A stretch of 64,000 nucleotides of DNA from Petaurus breviceps papuanus (GCA_028583685.1 JAMXIF010000032.1:8724480-8788479), one strand, 5' to 3'; positions 1-12,679 are shown, numbered from the stretch's first letter. Program-made: numbers and translations. Notes: generated by a model from the letters alone, not told the origin.

Positions 1-1440
1 ATATTTGTAATCTCTATAGGCATTGTGAATATGGCATTGCTGATACAAGGGGTCAAAATTAAAACAAGCTAAACTTTTTCAGGTTGTAGATAAGGTTTTA
101 GTGACTCGCTTTCCAAGTAAAGGTATAATGATTAAACTATTTTGCAAATAAACAGTATTTTTAAAAAGAAAGATTTCAAATAATATCAATTAATTATACT
201 TATTACTTAAGATTTTATTTATCATGAAATCACATTAATGTTAAAAAGTTACTTTGCTTACTGGTATAACTTTTAATACCTTTCTCAGGTTTTCTTACTG
301 TTTATATTCAGTTAATGGGGCATATTACACTTCTTGTCAGGAAACAGTTTATCATCAGCTGCTCTTGGTTTTGAGGTCATACGGGATAAACTTATATTCT
401 CAAAAACACTTCTTTTTATCAGGACATAATCCAGAAACTGTATCAACAAGCACTTCTTTATGAAATCACCTTCAGTAAAAGACTTCCTAGCAGCAGCAAT
501 TTCTTTAGAAATCTAAAATCTAACCTTAGTAGCTGCCTCATTTTCTAAGTTTACTTTCTTGAAAAACCATTGTTCCCCACTGAGATTTTCAACAGTTTGG
601 ACACTTTAATTGTTTTTCATTGGTGTCCAATTTGCTTAAATCAGGATGTTTTGATTTGAAATGGCGATGAAGATTGCATTCCTTTGGAACTGCTATTACT
701 ACTTGGCAAACAAGAAACAATATTTTGTCTCTTGTGTAAGTAAACAAGTATCTATTTGTTCACTCTAGATTAAACATTCTATGTTCTGATTCCATCTTCC
801 ATTTCTTTTTATCACCCAGTTTGCAAAATCACCCCAAAAACTTTAATGTTATAGAACCAACAAATCTCCACAGCAACTCTCACAGACAAAGAAATACTGA
901 ACTGAGTATCTGACCTTGGAGACAGCACCAGACACTCATGTAAATTGAAGGGCAACCTTGAAGTGAGAGAGGGAAGAAAGCCCTCGTGTTGTGTCTGCTC
1001 ATTGCACAGCGGGCATCAGCTGCAATAGCACATGGCTGCGCTCACTTTGTCCCTGTTCAATACCAGTAAAGACGGAAACACAGTGAAAAAGATAAGTCTC
1101 TAGCTCTTCTCAGACTAGAGACAGACTGATGAGGGGTGGTTGCCACAGATCATGTGACAAACAGGAGAGAATGAAAAATGGAAACTCACCTGCCAACTTA
1201 CATGATGGGCTCAATGGTGACTAAAGGAAGGTGGGTTAAATGGGGCATGGCCAAAGCACTCATTACATCTTTGCTTTCTTTTACAATTTCTACTTTTTTT
1301 AACGGACCACCTAAAATCCTTTGGCAGGCTGTAAGCAGCCTGTGATCCATATGTTGCACAGGTGTGTGCTATACACTGTCAAGTCCTAAAATAAATCAAG
1401 CCATGAGTTGAGAAATAAAGCATCTTTAACTGAGATAACA
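1..1440. other. Intergenic, no gene or recognised repeat
   Basis: AT-rich DNA. I see no coding signal or repeat family I can name. The small open frame at 254-463 has no supporting features. Confidence 0.5.
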
Positions 1441-1467
1441 GGGTAGCAGACCTGCCTCTTGCACTGC

Positions 1468-1585
1468 ACTGTAATCACTAGCCCTGCAGTCAGGAGGATC
1501 TGAGTTCAAATCAGAAACTTAGTAGTCATGTGATCCTAGGCAATTCATTTAACCTTGATTGCCTCCAAAAAATTTTTTTTAATCT
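1468..1585 (+). mobile_element. Degenerate tRNA-derived SINE/MIR-like fragment
   Basis: Contains cagtcaggaggatctgagtt and a tail leading to an A/T run; many substitutions suggest an old copy. Confidence 0.5.
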
Positions 1586-1944
1586 AAAAAGTTGATTGTT
1601 AGTGTCCATTGGATTTCCCAATCAAAGAGACCCATAAAAAAGGTTTTTACAGTTTTAGGAGGAGAGAGAGAAAAAACAGGTGAGTTAGCAAGGTCTGGTT
1701 GTGAGACTCCAGTGGCCCTCCTTCATTCTGTGAACCCTGATGGAAGGTGGCAAGGACATCAGGAACTGAGATCCGAGTTCCTTTACAAGGTAAAATTCCA
1801 GGGTGGAGTGGGGTGGGGGACTTAGGGTGTGGTTCAGCTCAACCTAAGCTTAAATAGCTTAATAGGGGGAATGCTAGGACTTTAAGGAAATTCTGGCATT
1901 ACTACAATCATTTAAGTGAGTGGCAAGTAATATTATATTTAGTA

Positions 1945-2089
1945 GGGGCGGCTAGGTGGCGCAGTGAGTAAAGCATCGGCCCTGGAGTTGGGAGGACCTG
2001 AGTTCTGGCCTGAGACACTTAACACCCACACAAAAATACTAGCCGTGTAACCTTGGGCAAGTTACTTAACCCCAATTGCCCTCCAAAAG

Positions 2090-2094
<5 letters not shown>
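1945..2094 (+). mobile_element. Marsupial tRNA-derived SINE
   Basis: Begins ggggcggctaggtggcgcag and ends cttaaccccaattgccctcc plus an A-rich tail that has grown into the adjoining (TA)n run. Confidence 0.85.

Positions 2095-2147
<53 letters not shown>
2095..2147. repeat. (TA)n microsatellite
   Basis: About 26 uninterrupted TA units at the SINE tail. Confidence 0.95.
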
Positions 2148-2151
<4 letters not shown>

Positions 2152-2229
2152 TTAATATTCACAATTTCTGTCCTTATATTAACCATTTTTCTGTCAACAC
2201 AAACCATCATAACAAATAGGCATGGTCAA

Positions 2230-2830
2230 GCAAAGCAAATTATTGCCTTGACCATATCCAAAAAATGTGTGTCTTCATTTAACCCCTGAGTCCATCACCT
2301 TTCTGTCTGGAGCTGGGTAGCGTGTCTCATCATCAGTCCTCTAAAACTGAGGTTAATCACTGCACTGATGAGAGAATTTGAGCCTTTCAAAGTTGTCTTT
2401 ACAATCTAATTGCTATTGTTTTGGTTCTATTCTTCTTATTCTGTGTCAGTTCTATAAATCTTCCCAGATGTCTCTGAAATCATCACCCTCATCATTTCTT
2501 ACAGCACAGTAGAATTCCTTCACATTCATATACCATAACTCATTGAGTCATTCCCCATGATGGGTGCCCCCTTTGCTTCCAGCTCTTTGCCACCACAAAA
2601 AGAGCAGCAATAAATACTTTTTGTATTTTTCCTCTTTCTTTGGTCTCTTTCGGGTATATAGCCCTAGCAGTGATATCGCTGGGCCAAAGGTCGTGCACTA
2701 TTTAGTTACTTTTTGGGCATAGTTCCAAATTACTTGCCAGAGTGGCTGAACTAGTTCATAGCTCCATTGACATAATTTGCCTCTATTCCCACAGCCCCTC
2801 CAGCATTTGTCATTTTAAGACAGGCCATTT
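2230..2830 (-). mobile_element. LINE-1 ORF2/3' end fragment
   Basis: Read on the minus strand it follows the L1 ORF2 C-terminal region: a segment like 'gctggaggggctgtgg', then 'gaactagttcagcc', the 'tatacccgaaagagac' site and the 'ctctttttgtggtggcaaag' motif shared with the L1 copies at 29.9 and 55.6 kb. It is 5'-truncated. Confidence 0.7.
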
Positions 2831-3394
2831 TGTAAAAGGGCCACTCACAAGGGATTATATTTCTCTACCAAAGAACAAAAGCAAAAGGCCCACTGGTAGG
2901 GTGGGACCTGGTAGAGGATAGGGATAGAGATATGGCCAGGTAGAGCCAGTGACGGAATGGTGAGTGAGAATGTGTGTCAGGCAGTGGGAGGGAGAGGGTG
3001 GCAACCTAAGTGCATCCTGGGGTCCCTTAGGTGGAGTCTAAGTTAGATGGATCCAAGTTCTGTTTCTATTGGGGAGAGAGAAGCCCAGCTGTAACCCAGG
3101 GAGCCTATCCCCTCAATGCCGACAACTGTAGTTTAAACATTGCCTAGAAAGACCTTCCCTTGCCTAGGAAAGAGAGCCAGTGGCAGACTGGGAAGGGTAC
3201 CTTTCTTCCACCTATGATCAGCCTGTGCAAAGGAGGGAGGACCCAATCCCTTCAGAGGGTAGGAAAAGTGAGGAGAGGAAACAAAAGTCCCTGCTTCAAT
3301 GGACCTTATCTCCCCTTCCCCTCTTCTTAACCAGAGGCATAGACCTAGAAGTGGAAGGGTCATTACTGGTCAATGAGTCTAATTCCCTCCTTTT

Positions 3395-3535
3395 AAGTAG
3401 GGGAAACTGAACCCCAGAGAGGTTAAGTAACTTGCCTAGGGTTACACAGCTACTAAATGTATAAGCAACTTGCCATATAGAATCACACAGCTAGTGAGAT
3501 TCAGACTCAGATCTTCCTAAATCTAAGTCCAGCAC
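3395..3535. mobile_element. MIR-like fragment
   Basis: Contains the core 'gagaggttaagtaacttgcc' and 'acacagcta', partly duplicated. Confidence 0.55.
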
Positions 3536-3571
3536 AGAAAGTCAGAGTTGAAAGTGTAATAGTCTGTTCTG

Positions 3572-4785
3572 TGAAGGAAAAGGGTACACTAAAGGCCTTT
3601 TTAGGGGCTGGGATGCCCTGGGGAAGTGAAAATGATTCCCCAAGCTTATCAGCTTTTCGCCTTCTACATTAAGGAGCTTTTTTTTTTTTTTCTGTTTGCC
3701 CTGACCATACTTCAGGCACAAAAATCCATAGTTATGAAGCCTATTGAGAAAAACTAAATACAATAACAGAAGGTTTAAAAAAAGAAAACTATACTAAGGG
3801 AAAAGGAAAAGATCCAAGAAGGGGTGGGACCACTGTTCCAAAGAGATGGGAATAAGACAATGGAAGACTGAGGGAGGCAAAATTCCCCAACTCTTAGCGT
3901 ACTTCTCCTTTTCCTGGCAAAGAGAATCATCTTTGGATCAAAAGTGGTTAATAAATGAAATGTTGAAACCTAAGTTAATCAGGGAGAGAGTAAGATAGCA
4001 CCTTTGCCCTTGATGAGTTCAAGACACCAAACATAAACCAAGTAGAAGGTACTGCAAGAATTAGCAGATGTGATTCTGGAGCTACATCTTGAATCTTTGC
4101 AAGACTGGGAGAGGTGCCACAAGATTGCCAAAGGGTGAGTGTTCTGATTTTCCAAAAAAGGAAGAAAGTGTACTTTTCAAATGGGTCAATGAGCTCGACT
4201 TCAATTCCAAGGAAAAGGGGAAGAATTAACTACTAAATAGATAGTTTGTAAACATCTAGAAAAGGATGGAAGGGTCCCCAAAAGTCAGCCTGACTTCATC
4301 AACAGTGAGTCACACCAGATTAGCCTTCTTTCATTTTTTGACAAGATTTCTAGATTGTAAAAGTCTCTAGTGTAGGTCCCCAGGGATCTTCGATTGACCT
4401 GGTACTATTTATCATTTTTATCAATGATTTTGTGCAACCCAGGGCACAACGTAGAATGTTTCTCCAGCTTGTTCCCTGACCCAAAGTTTAGAATTTTTCT
4501 TGTCTCTAAGGCTCCACAACAGAAAGAAAAATTCTCATAAAAATATTCAGAACTTGTACCTGAACTCTTAAAAAGTCAAACTATATGACTGTTGGCTAGA
4601 CGGGAATGTTTCCATTCTGGGAGATCTTTCAGCTCTCCCCTTGATCCCAATACAAGGCTATCCCAGATGCTTAACTTGCTTGCTAACTATACTGGTGCTT
4701 ACAAAAGGAAAGTTTGGGGAGTCATTTTCACTTCCCTAGGGCATCCCAGCCCCTAAAAAGGCCTTTAGTGTACCCTTTTCCTTCA
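3572..4785. repeat. 1.2-kb unit bounded by a long inverted repeat
   Basis: Arms of about 75 bp (3572-3646 and 4711-4785) are inverted and about 97% identical. The interior holds a CR1/L3-like fragment. It may be a non-autonomous DNA element or an inverted duplication; no clear target-site duplication is visible. Confidence 0.7.
4040..4450 (+). mobile_element. CR1/L3 LINE fragment
   Basis: Contains 'cagcctgacttcatcaacag', 'cacaccagattagcc', 'tttttgacaagatttctaga' and '...tatcatttttatcaatgatttt', typical of the CR1/L3 reverse-transcriptase region; decayed. Confidence 0.55.
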
Positions 4786-5289
4786 TTTACCCAAGATACT
4801 TCAGGCTTACAATGTCAATACCTTGCTGATTCATTTGGAGTGAGAAACATCCATGTCATGAGTTTTTCCAGTACAGAATTCTCTTCCAGAGAATCCCATT
4901 ACCCATTGCTATTCTCAAAATCTGCCCTAATGCTCTGTTTTCTCTTGGATAATGGGATGATAGGTCAGCTAATCAGTTAGCTGACAAACAGGTTTTCATT
5001 TAGCAGTCCATTTTACAGAGGTGAAAACTGAGACCCAGAGAGATAATGTTACTTGGCCAGGATCACAAAGGGATTCAAATCTAGTTGCTTTGATTCTGAA
5101 TCCGATATGTTGGATTTATCACACTATACTGTCCCTTGTCCCAATGAACTCTTTGTGTGGGAAATTAAAAGAGAAGTAGTTTATTTGGGGCCCTTCTTTG
5201 TCCATAAGACCTTTGAGAAGTTAAACCTCTCTCCTGGTGAAAGGACCCCAAGATCCTATCAGAATTTGCCACCTGCTGTATTTTCTCTC

Positions 5290-5462
5290 ACAACATGACA
5301 AATATGGAAATGTGTTACATGTGTAACCTATATCGAACTGCTTGTCTTCTCAATGGGGGAGGGAGGAAGGAGAGAATTCAGAACTCAAATTTTTTAAAAA
5401 GAAATGTTAAAAATTGTTTTTACATGTAACCGGGACAAAATAAACTACTAAATAAATAAAAA
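5290..5462 (+). mobile_element. LINE-1 3' tail
   Basis: A purine-rich 'gggggagggaggaaggagag' followed by 'gaactcaaa' and an A-rich end, shared with the tails at 30.5, 46.8 and 56.2 kb. Confidence 0.55.
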
Positions 5463-5734
5463 ACAACGCACCACCTGGCTGGCACCCTCCCAAGACTGTT
5501 CCACCTGCGCTTGCCTTTAATCTGATTTCCAATAAATGCTGCTGTTCCTGTCACCCAGTGCTGACTACATTAGGGAAGTTGACAAAAGGCGATATGAATC
5601 GATCAACTGTTAAGAGTGCTGCTAGTATCAGTTTCATTTTCTAAGTCCTAATGTGAGCCCCAAGAAATGGCATCCAGTTCAATGAAGAGCGCCCTGTTGC
5701 TCACAACAACATTGAGGCAATCCTATCTGTCTAG

Positions 5735-5930
5735 AATAGTGGAAAACACACTGGCTCTAGAGTCTAAGGAACTGAGTTCAAATCTTGCCTTTGATGCTAA
5801 TTCCTAGGGTAGAGTTGGACACAACTTCCCTGGGCCTCAATTGCCTCATCTGTAAAAGAGGAGATTAGATTAGATGGTCTCTAAAGTCCCTTCCAACTCT
5901 GAATCTGATTCCATACCTTCCAAAATGGAG
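5735..5930 (+). mobile_element. MIR-like SINE
   Basis: Contains 'actgagttcaaatcttgcct' and 'cctcatctgtaaaagagga', followed by 'ccttccaactctga'. Confidence 0.6.
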
Positions 5931-6399
5931 TCTTCCAATGGGAATGTGAGTTTATCCCAGAGGAGCCCTAGTGACATCACGGCCATTCCCAAGAAGATGC
6001 TCATTCAGGCACTTCTGAGTACTCAATTTAATGTAATTATCATCAATCAGACCCTGATAAAAATGTTAGGAGCCCTCCCTCCCCCTGTCCCCTCCTCCAG
6101 TCTGTCCCTCCCTGGCTTTTGTGACTATAATGGAAAGGAAGTTTGTCTCGTACCATCATGCCCCTGCCAGTCCTAGGCCTGTGCCTGTCCTTGACTGTCC
6201 CACTGGAATGCCACCTGATTCTGCTACTGTTCTTCACTTGTTCCTTCCCTCCTTTCATGCCCTTTATTTCTTTCTCTTCAAAACCTACACTGGGAAGTGG
6301 GGCTGGTAGCATCCTTGTCCTGGTTATCAATGAATCAGTGACTGCCACACTCGCTGGCCTTGTCATCAGCATGAGGCAGACAAAGATAAAAGCAAAAAC

Positions 6400-6960
6400 A
6401 GTCCTTGCTCTCTAGGATCTTCCAGTCTAGCTGGAGCAGGGAGAGGAAGACAATGTACATTTGTCAGTATATACAAAAATAAATGCAAGGTGAGGAAGCA
6501 ATAGGAAACGGGAAAAACTCATGGAGTTCTTTCCTTGAAGGAAACAAGGGATTCTGGGAAACAGAAATAAGGCAGGAGTATATTCCAAGCATGGCAACTA
6601 CGAAGGCAAAGTCCCAGGGGGTGAGAAATAGAGCATCATATAGGAAGAACAGCAAGAAGACAGGGTTGGCTGGACCATGGTAGGGCAGGGTAAGAGGGGA
6701 GAAGGGTGCAATTAGGCTGGAACTATAGATTGGGGGCAGGTTGTTAAAAGATGTCAATAACAAAGGGGATTATAGTTTATCCCAGAAATAATAGGGGGTT
6801 TTTGAGTAAGGTAGCGATATAGTCAGATCTGTATTTTAGGAAAATCAGTTTGGCATCTGTGTAAAGAAAGAATTGGTTAGAGAAGAGCCTTGAGAGAGGG
6901 AGCCCAATTAAGTAGCTATTACAATAGTCTGGGCCAGAAAGTAGGGGGCAGATGCAAAAA
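6400..6960 (+). mobile_element. Ancient mammalian interspersed repeat fragment
   Basis: Resembles an old dispersed family whose head reads '...tactatgtgccaggca...' (compare 40905 and 27270) and whose middle includes 'gatatagtcagatctg' and 'attacaatagtctggg'. I cannot assign the class. Confidence 0.4.
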
Positions 6961-7074
6961 ATGTTGTGACTACTGTCAAAATCGACCTCAAAAAGTTTCT
7001 CTGGTCTTCAGGAGGGGATTTCACACTAAAGGAACAGATGGGACTTTGCTCATCTGTGTAGTTAGAGACACTGG

Positions 7075-7215
7075 TGTAATGAAAAGAAAAAACGAATTTG
7101 GGAATCAGGAGATGAGCTTGAGTTCCTGACTGTTTTATACCTCCTAACTGTGTTGCCTTGGGCAAGCCACTAAATCTCTGTGAGTACTTCCTCATTTGTA
7201 CCAAACCAGTAAGAG
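7075..7215 (+). mobile_element. MIR-like fragment
   Basis: Shows the MIR order: late 'gtgttgccttgggcaagcca' then 'cctcatttgta'. Confidence 0.5.
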
Positions 7216-7314
7216 TATATGGATTACTTCACAGTGTATGGATTAAGAACCAAATCCAGCCTTTCCCCAGACTGCTGTCTCTTGTGCCTGGAATGCTCTC
7301 CCTCCTCACCATCC

Positions 7315-7560
7315 CTGTAGGTGATTTTAGTCATTTTCAGTCACACCCAACTCTTTGTGACCTCTTTTGGGGTTTTCTTGGCAAAGACATTGGAGTGGTT
7401 TGCTATTTCCTTCTCCAGTTCATTTTACAGATGAGGGAACTGAGGCAAACAGGGTGAAATGACTTGCCCAGGGTCACACAGTAGTAAGCATCTGAGATTT
7501 AAACTCACAGAAATGAATCTTCCCCACCTCAGGCTGTACCTAGTTGTCCCACCACCTCCC
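7315..7560 (-). mobile_element. SINE with BovB/RTE-like tail
   Basis: On the plus strand it reads from the RTE-like tail (aactctttgtgacc, ggggttttcttggcaaaga) to the tRNA-derived head, so the element is in minus orientation. Confidence 0.75.
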
Positions 7561-7674
7561 TTAGCATCCTTTAAGCTTTTATTCATGTTTCTCTTATAGG
7601 AAACCTTTCCTCTTCCTTCTAGTTGTTAATGCTTTCTCCCCTCTTAACTTATCCTTAATATCATTATCTGTTTA

Positions 7675-7800
7675 TAGCTCTAGAGCTGGAAGAAACCTCA
7701 GGGACCTTCTGGTCTAATGCTTTTATTTTACAGATGAGGAAACTGTGACCTGGGAAGCTTGCCCAAAGTTACAGAGGCAGCAAGCAGTAGTAAAAGTTAA
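7675..7800. mobile_element. MIR-like fragment
   Basis: Contains 'ttacagatgaggaaactg' and a degenerate CORE region. Confidence 0.5.
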
Positions 7801-8759
7801 GTAGTCCTGAGAGGTAGTCTTTACATTAGTTGTTCACATGCCTGGAATATACTCCCACCTTCTTTCTGTTTCCCGGGATCTCTGATTTCCTTTAAGGAAG
7901 GAACTCCATGAATTCCGCTCCACCACCACCGGACCCCATTCCTACTGCTGCTAATGCTTCCCCACCCCAACATCCCTTTATATTTATTTTTGTACATGCC
8001 CATACACATGCATGTTCTCCTCCCCCAGAAGCAGGATTTGAACTCAGGTCGTCTGAATCCAGAGCTTGTGTTCTTCCCACCATGCCATACTTCATATATG
8101 TGTCATGCAGTATTGTTAAACCTCAGTCACTGAGTGGATGTTGCTTTAGTCAAACCAAAACCTGTTAAAGACCTTAGCTTGAAAAGGCTCAGATCCCCAA
8201 CTGCATCCGGGGTCATCTCCAGTCGTCCTTATCCATATCTGACCACTGGGCCCAGACGGCTCCGGAGGAGAAAGTGAGGCGGGTGACTTTGCACAGCCCT
8301 CCCTCACTTAAATCCAATTCCCCTGCATGTCTGGCATTACCCTCCCGACGTCACAGTCTTCTTCAAGAACGGACAAGTAACAGCAACAAACAGTATTCTC
8401 TCAAGTTCCCGGACAGCAAGCATTGTTTCATTTTTTGTCTTGGAACCCCTAAAACCTAGTACAATGCCTTGCTCATATTTCTAACCAGACCTGTGATTTC
8501 ATCAAGGTAGAAAATTCCTGAAGAGTGGCTTCCTTTGTCGGGGCAGATGAACATTTCTCTTTGCAATTTATAGTCCTGGAGAGTAGCCTGAGGCACAAAG
8601 AGTATATATATATATATATATAACTTGTTAAGGTTCACACAGCCAGTATGTGTCTGAACTAAGACTTCAATACAAGTCTTCCAGACTCTGAGACCAGCTG
8701 ATCAGCTCTCTCTTCATTATGCTGTGATGTGCTGAATATAGTAAGTGTTTAATCTGTGG

Positions 8760-9125
8760 TTGTTGAATTGCATTGGCACACCATACCCCCATCTCTGGAC
8801 CTTTACACAGCTGTTCCTCCATGCCTGAAGGAAAGCCCTCCCTTCTCACCTGTACCTCTTGGCATCCCTAGATTCTTTCAAGACAATGTAATTGCTACTT
8901 CCTACAACAGGACTATTCTAACCAGGCCTCACTCCAATTTCTTTGTACCTTATTTACTTATCTGGCTTTATGTTGATCCCTATAACCCCAAAACACAATG
9001 AAGCTCCTTGAGAGCAAATAACCTTTTAATTTTTGTTTTTCTGTGTCCCTGTCACATAGTCTAGCACCTAGTACCTATTAGATACTAAATCAGTGCATGT
9101 TGGGTGAAACAATGAATCAATGAAT
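8760..9125 (+). mobile_element. L2 LINE 3' end
   Basis: Ends with 'gaagctccttgagagcaaat', '...tctagcacctagtacctatt' and 'aatgaatcaatgaat', the conserved L2 tail. Confidence 0.65.
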
Positions 9126-9745
9126 ATCTTCTTAGCAGATGGTCTCAGTGAGGTGAGGCCTGCCCCAAAGAATAACCATCTGATGGCCCACCTTCTGGTA
9201 AAGACCCTCTCTCAACTTAACTAAGCTGGTCTTCATAAAACAAACACAAAATTTATCTCTGGGCTTGTCCTATGGAACTAAATTTAAAATGATGAAGCTG
9301 GTCAATCTTTCCCACTTAGAAGAAACTGCTAGGGCTTGTACTTGGCTGTAATAATTCTGAAGAACCCAGGGGCAGCTACCTACACATCAGGACACATTGA
9401 GTGGGATTTCAGTGGAGGGTTTGTTTTTTTTTTGGTTCCCTCTGGTTATCCTCATATTCTCAGAAATGAGTAACTGGAGATCATGGAGTTGACTTTGGAC
9501 CGGGGCTTGGTCTTTAGATAGCCAAAGAAGAAACTCTCTAGGCCCATCTTCTTGTTTTTCTCCAATGTCATCATTCATTCATGGCCAAGACCCCAAAAAC
9601 ATTTAGTAGGCTTGTTTAACCAGGCCAAAAGCAAGACTGGGCAATTCCCTTGATCCAGGGCTGTCCTGCATCCAGACCTAGATCTTCAAATTAAGTTTGG
9701 GCTTCATTTACCTTGGGCTTCACAGTCTGTGCTACAGGGAGAATT

Positions 9746-9912
9746 TTTTTTTTTTTGCTTTTTTGCAGGGGAGAGGGCAGGGCAATTGGGGTTAAGTGAC
9801 TTGTCCAAGGTCACAAGGCTAGTAAATGTTTAGTGCGTTAGGTCATATTTGAACTCAGGTCCTCCTGACGCCAGGGCTGGTGCTCTATTCACTGCACCAT
9901 CTAGCTACCCCC
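9746..9912 (-). mobile_element. Marsupial tRNA-derived SINE
   Basis: Reverse-oriented copy, from the T-rich tail at 9746 through 'gcaattggggttaagtgact' to the head 'caccatctagctaccccc'. Confidence 0.85.
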
Positions 9913-10239
9913 AGAGAGAAATTTAAAAGATAAGAAAGATCTTTAGCCCTCTCTAGTTCTGAGTCATCTCTATGCACAAGGTACAATAGAAGACACAAGG
10001 ATGTATAAGACATGGTCTAGATCCTTCAGGAACTTTCAATCTAGTAGGAAAGTGAAGACAAGTTAAAATATAAGACATAGCTATATATCATAAAACATGA
10101 AATCCCCTATTACTTACACAAGGTCATAATCACACAGATAGAAATACAATTCAAACCCAAGTCCCCCAATTTCTTTTTTACTGTACCACGCTATCTTTGC
10201 TAGCATGAACAAAGTTTCTGCTCTAAAGTGGACTCTCTT

Positions 10240-11090
10240 CGCTGAGAAGCATTTATTTGCCAGTGTGGCCTTGGGCCAGTCACTATACCTCCATGGGCCT
10301 CAACTTCCTCATCTTCTCAATTTCCCTCAATTTCTAAGGGACCTTCTTGCTTTAAGTGTAGGATCCTGTCATCCTAATGTGGCATCATGAACTGGGCCAC
10401 ACCCCACCATTGGAGTGGTCTTCCAAGACTTTGTGGGGAAATTGATTCTTGATTTAGGCCTTGGAGAACAGATAAAACAGATGAAAGGTGGATAAGGCAC
10501 TTGGGGGATAAGGCACTTGGGTAAAGGGACTCAGAGGAACATAGAGCCATAAGTGAGAGGCAGCATAATATATTCACATAGAAAGATAAGTTCAGATCCA
10601 ATATCATATATTGGCTCTGTGACTCTGGGCCAATCATTTAACTTCTTGGGGCCTCAGTTTCCATATCTGTAAAATGGGGGTGGGGAAGATCTTTTCCAAC
10701 TTCTATTCTATGATCCTAGGTAGAGCTGTAAGGAATCTTAGAGATCCTCTAATGCAACCATTCATTTTGTAGATAAGGAAACCAAGCCTCAGAGAGGTAA
10801 ACACTTGCCTTAAGTCACACAGAAAATGAGCAGAACCAAATCTTTGCTGTCTCTGTCAACCTGAGCAGAGATTTGGTTCTGTAAGGGCTATCTTCACTGT
10901 GAGGTAATGAGGCACATTAGCACCTGGACAGGCGATCTGGGTTCTAGTCCCAGTCTTTTCCACTAACTACCTCTGTGACCTTGAACAAATTAATTCGCCT
11001 CTCTGAGCCTCAGTTTCCCAAGTTGTAAAATGAAGGAGGTAGACTCAAAGGTCCCCAACAGTTCTGAAATTGATGATTCAAAGTCCAGCC
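10240..11090. mobile_element. Cluster of MIR-like fragments
   Basis: Four partial copies (about 10240-10360, 10560-10720, 10725-10850, 10890-11080) with 'cctcagtttcc..atctgtaaaa' or 'agataaggaaacc' cores. A hairpin lies at 10831-10881. Confidence 0.5.
10831..10881. repeat. 18-bp hairpin
   Basis: Arms 10831-10848 and 10864-10881 pair with one mismatch around a 15-nt loop. Confidence 0.8.
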
Positions 11091-11479
11091 TTGCCAGGAA
11101 GTCAAAAAAGGACCTTTCTGCTAAAGCTCCCAGATGAATTTCCCCGTCAAATATTCCTATCTGCTCATGGGTGGGGATGGGATGAATTAGCTGATATTTG
11201 CATTGGGCTTTCCCAGAAAAGCCATGGCTGCAGGGAAGTCCCTTCATAGAAAAAAGATAGTGTCTCCTCGGCTAGTTAAGGGTGTGTGTGTTTGTGTATG
11301 TGTGTGTGCGACTTTGAATTCTGGGGTATAGACTGACATTATCTACTACAGCATTCAGTGCTTAATTCAATAAATATTTTGGACATCTACTACATGCTAA
11401 ATGCTTTAGGAAATGTTGCTTCATTCTGTATATCCAGTATGGAGAGAAACGAAATAAATCTTGCCTTCAAAGAGCTGAG

Positions 11480-11481
<2 letters not shown>

Positions 11482-11526
<45 letters not shown>
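11482..11526. repeat. (GT)n microsatellite
   Basis: About 22 uninterrupted units. Confidence 0.95.
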
Positions 11527-11527
<1 letters not shown>

Positions 11528-11734
11528 TGTGTTGCCCTCCTTCTTTGGCGGGCTTTGCAAAGAAGGACCATTTTGGCAAGAGAGGCAACCTGAGGAAAAG
11601 AAGGTACTTTTTTTTTTTTGCAAGAGAGAGCAGAGATGAGCTGAGCTCAACGAATTCAGCCTGTAGTCTGAGGGGACTGTTTAGTGAATGAAGAAATGAG
11701 TAAGACTTAAGGACCGAAAAAGGATGTCACCAGG

Positions 11735-11850
11735 GAATGGAGGGGAGGGGAAGGGGGGAGAAGAGGGAGGAGAGAAGAGGAAAGGGGAGGAGAGAGGAAG
11801 GGGGAGAGGGTGGGAAGTGATGGGGCGAAGGGGGAGGGAGGTGACAGTCT
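11735..11850. repeat. Purine-rich, G-run-rich tract
   Basis: About 115 bp almost free of pyrimidines on the plus strand with many GGG(G) runs; it could form a G-quadruplex or triplex (inference). It creates long spurious open frames. Confidence 0.8.
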
Positions 11851-11879
11851 CTGCCCACCATCCATTGAGCCTGGGGCTC

Positions 11880-12330
11880 TGGCTAAGAGTGAGTGACACC
11901 CGGCTGAAAGGGATCTTCTGGAGCTTGATGAAATGTTCAATAAAGGATGGAGTGCCAGCGGGTGAGTGGTATTGATGGCCAGATCCGGTCAGCGGGTGGC
12001 CCCAGGGTATACTTTTTGCCTGGCTGTGGAAAGAGCCGGGGCTCCTGCCGGCTGCTCCGGCTTTACTTCTTGTAAATGACTCCAATCATAACAGAGTTAG
12101 CGTGACTGAGGCGTTGAGGCTGGCCAGCCTGCATTTGTCACTCCTTGCCTGTGGCCCCTGGTACCGGCCCCCCCTCCGCCCTCCACTCTGATAATGGAGA
12201 GCCTGTCACAGACTAGATTTTAATGACATTCATTAGGTGTGCCTCATTTACATACAGCCCTGTATCAGGTCCTGGGAACAACCCCATTAGGCAGATGATT
12301 TTTCTATCTCTCCAGGTCTGGAGGCTTCAT
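11880..12330. other. Possible conserved non-coding stretch
   Basis: Not matching any repeat family seen here, mixed composition with a homeobox-type block (actccaatcataacagag) and 'gattttaatgacattcatta'. Conservation is a guess from appearance only. Confidence 0.25.
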
Positions 12331-12377
12331 GGTAAAAAGTCATTCAGCTGGCTCCAGAGCCCCTCATCCTCCATCCT

Positions 12378-12379
<2 letters not shown>

Positions 12380-12427
<48 letters not shown>

Positions 12428-12462
12428 CACACACTCACACACACATATTCACACACACACAC
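12380..12462. repeat. (CA)n microsatellite, interrupted
   Basis: Pure to about 12424, then CA units broken by CT and AT. Confidence 0.9.
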
Positions 12463-12679
12463 AAAATTATCATCATTAAATGTCCCTATATAAGAAAAAG
12501 AGCCCTTCATCTAAAGGCAAAAAAACTGGGTTCAAATCCTGGCTCTTCACTTACTAAAACTATGTAATTTGGGGCAAATCACTTCAGCTCTAGGCCTTAG
12601 TCTCCTCATTTGTTTAAAACGAAGAGGCTGAACTAAATGTTCTCTAAGGCCCCTTCCAGCTTTAAAAAATAAACAAACA

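Noticed and set aside
1945-2094. tRNA gene
   Set aside because: SINE heads here derive from tRNA, but none I examined keeps a full cloverleaf with both arms and an anticodon loop, and they recur as interspersed copies with tails.
11681-12085. 134-codon Pro/Ser-rich frame on the minus strand
   Set aside because: It is produced by the purine-rich tract at 11735-11850 and has no family resemblance.
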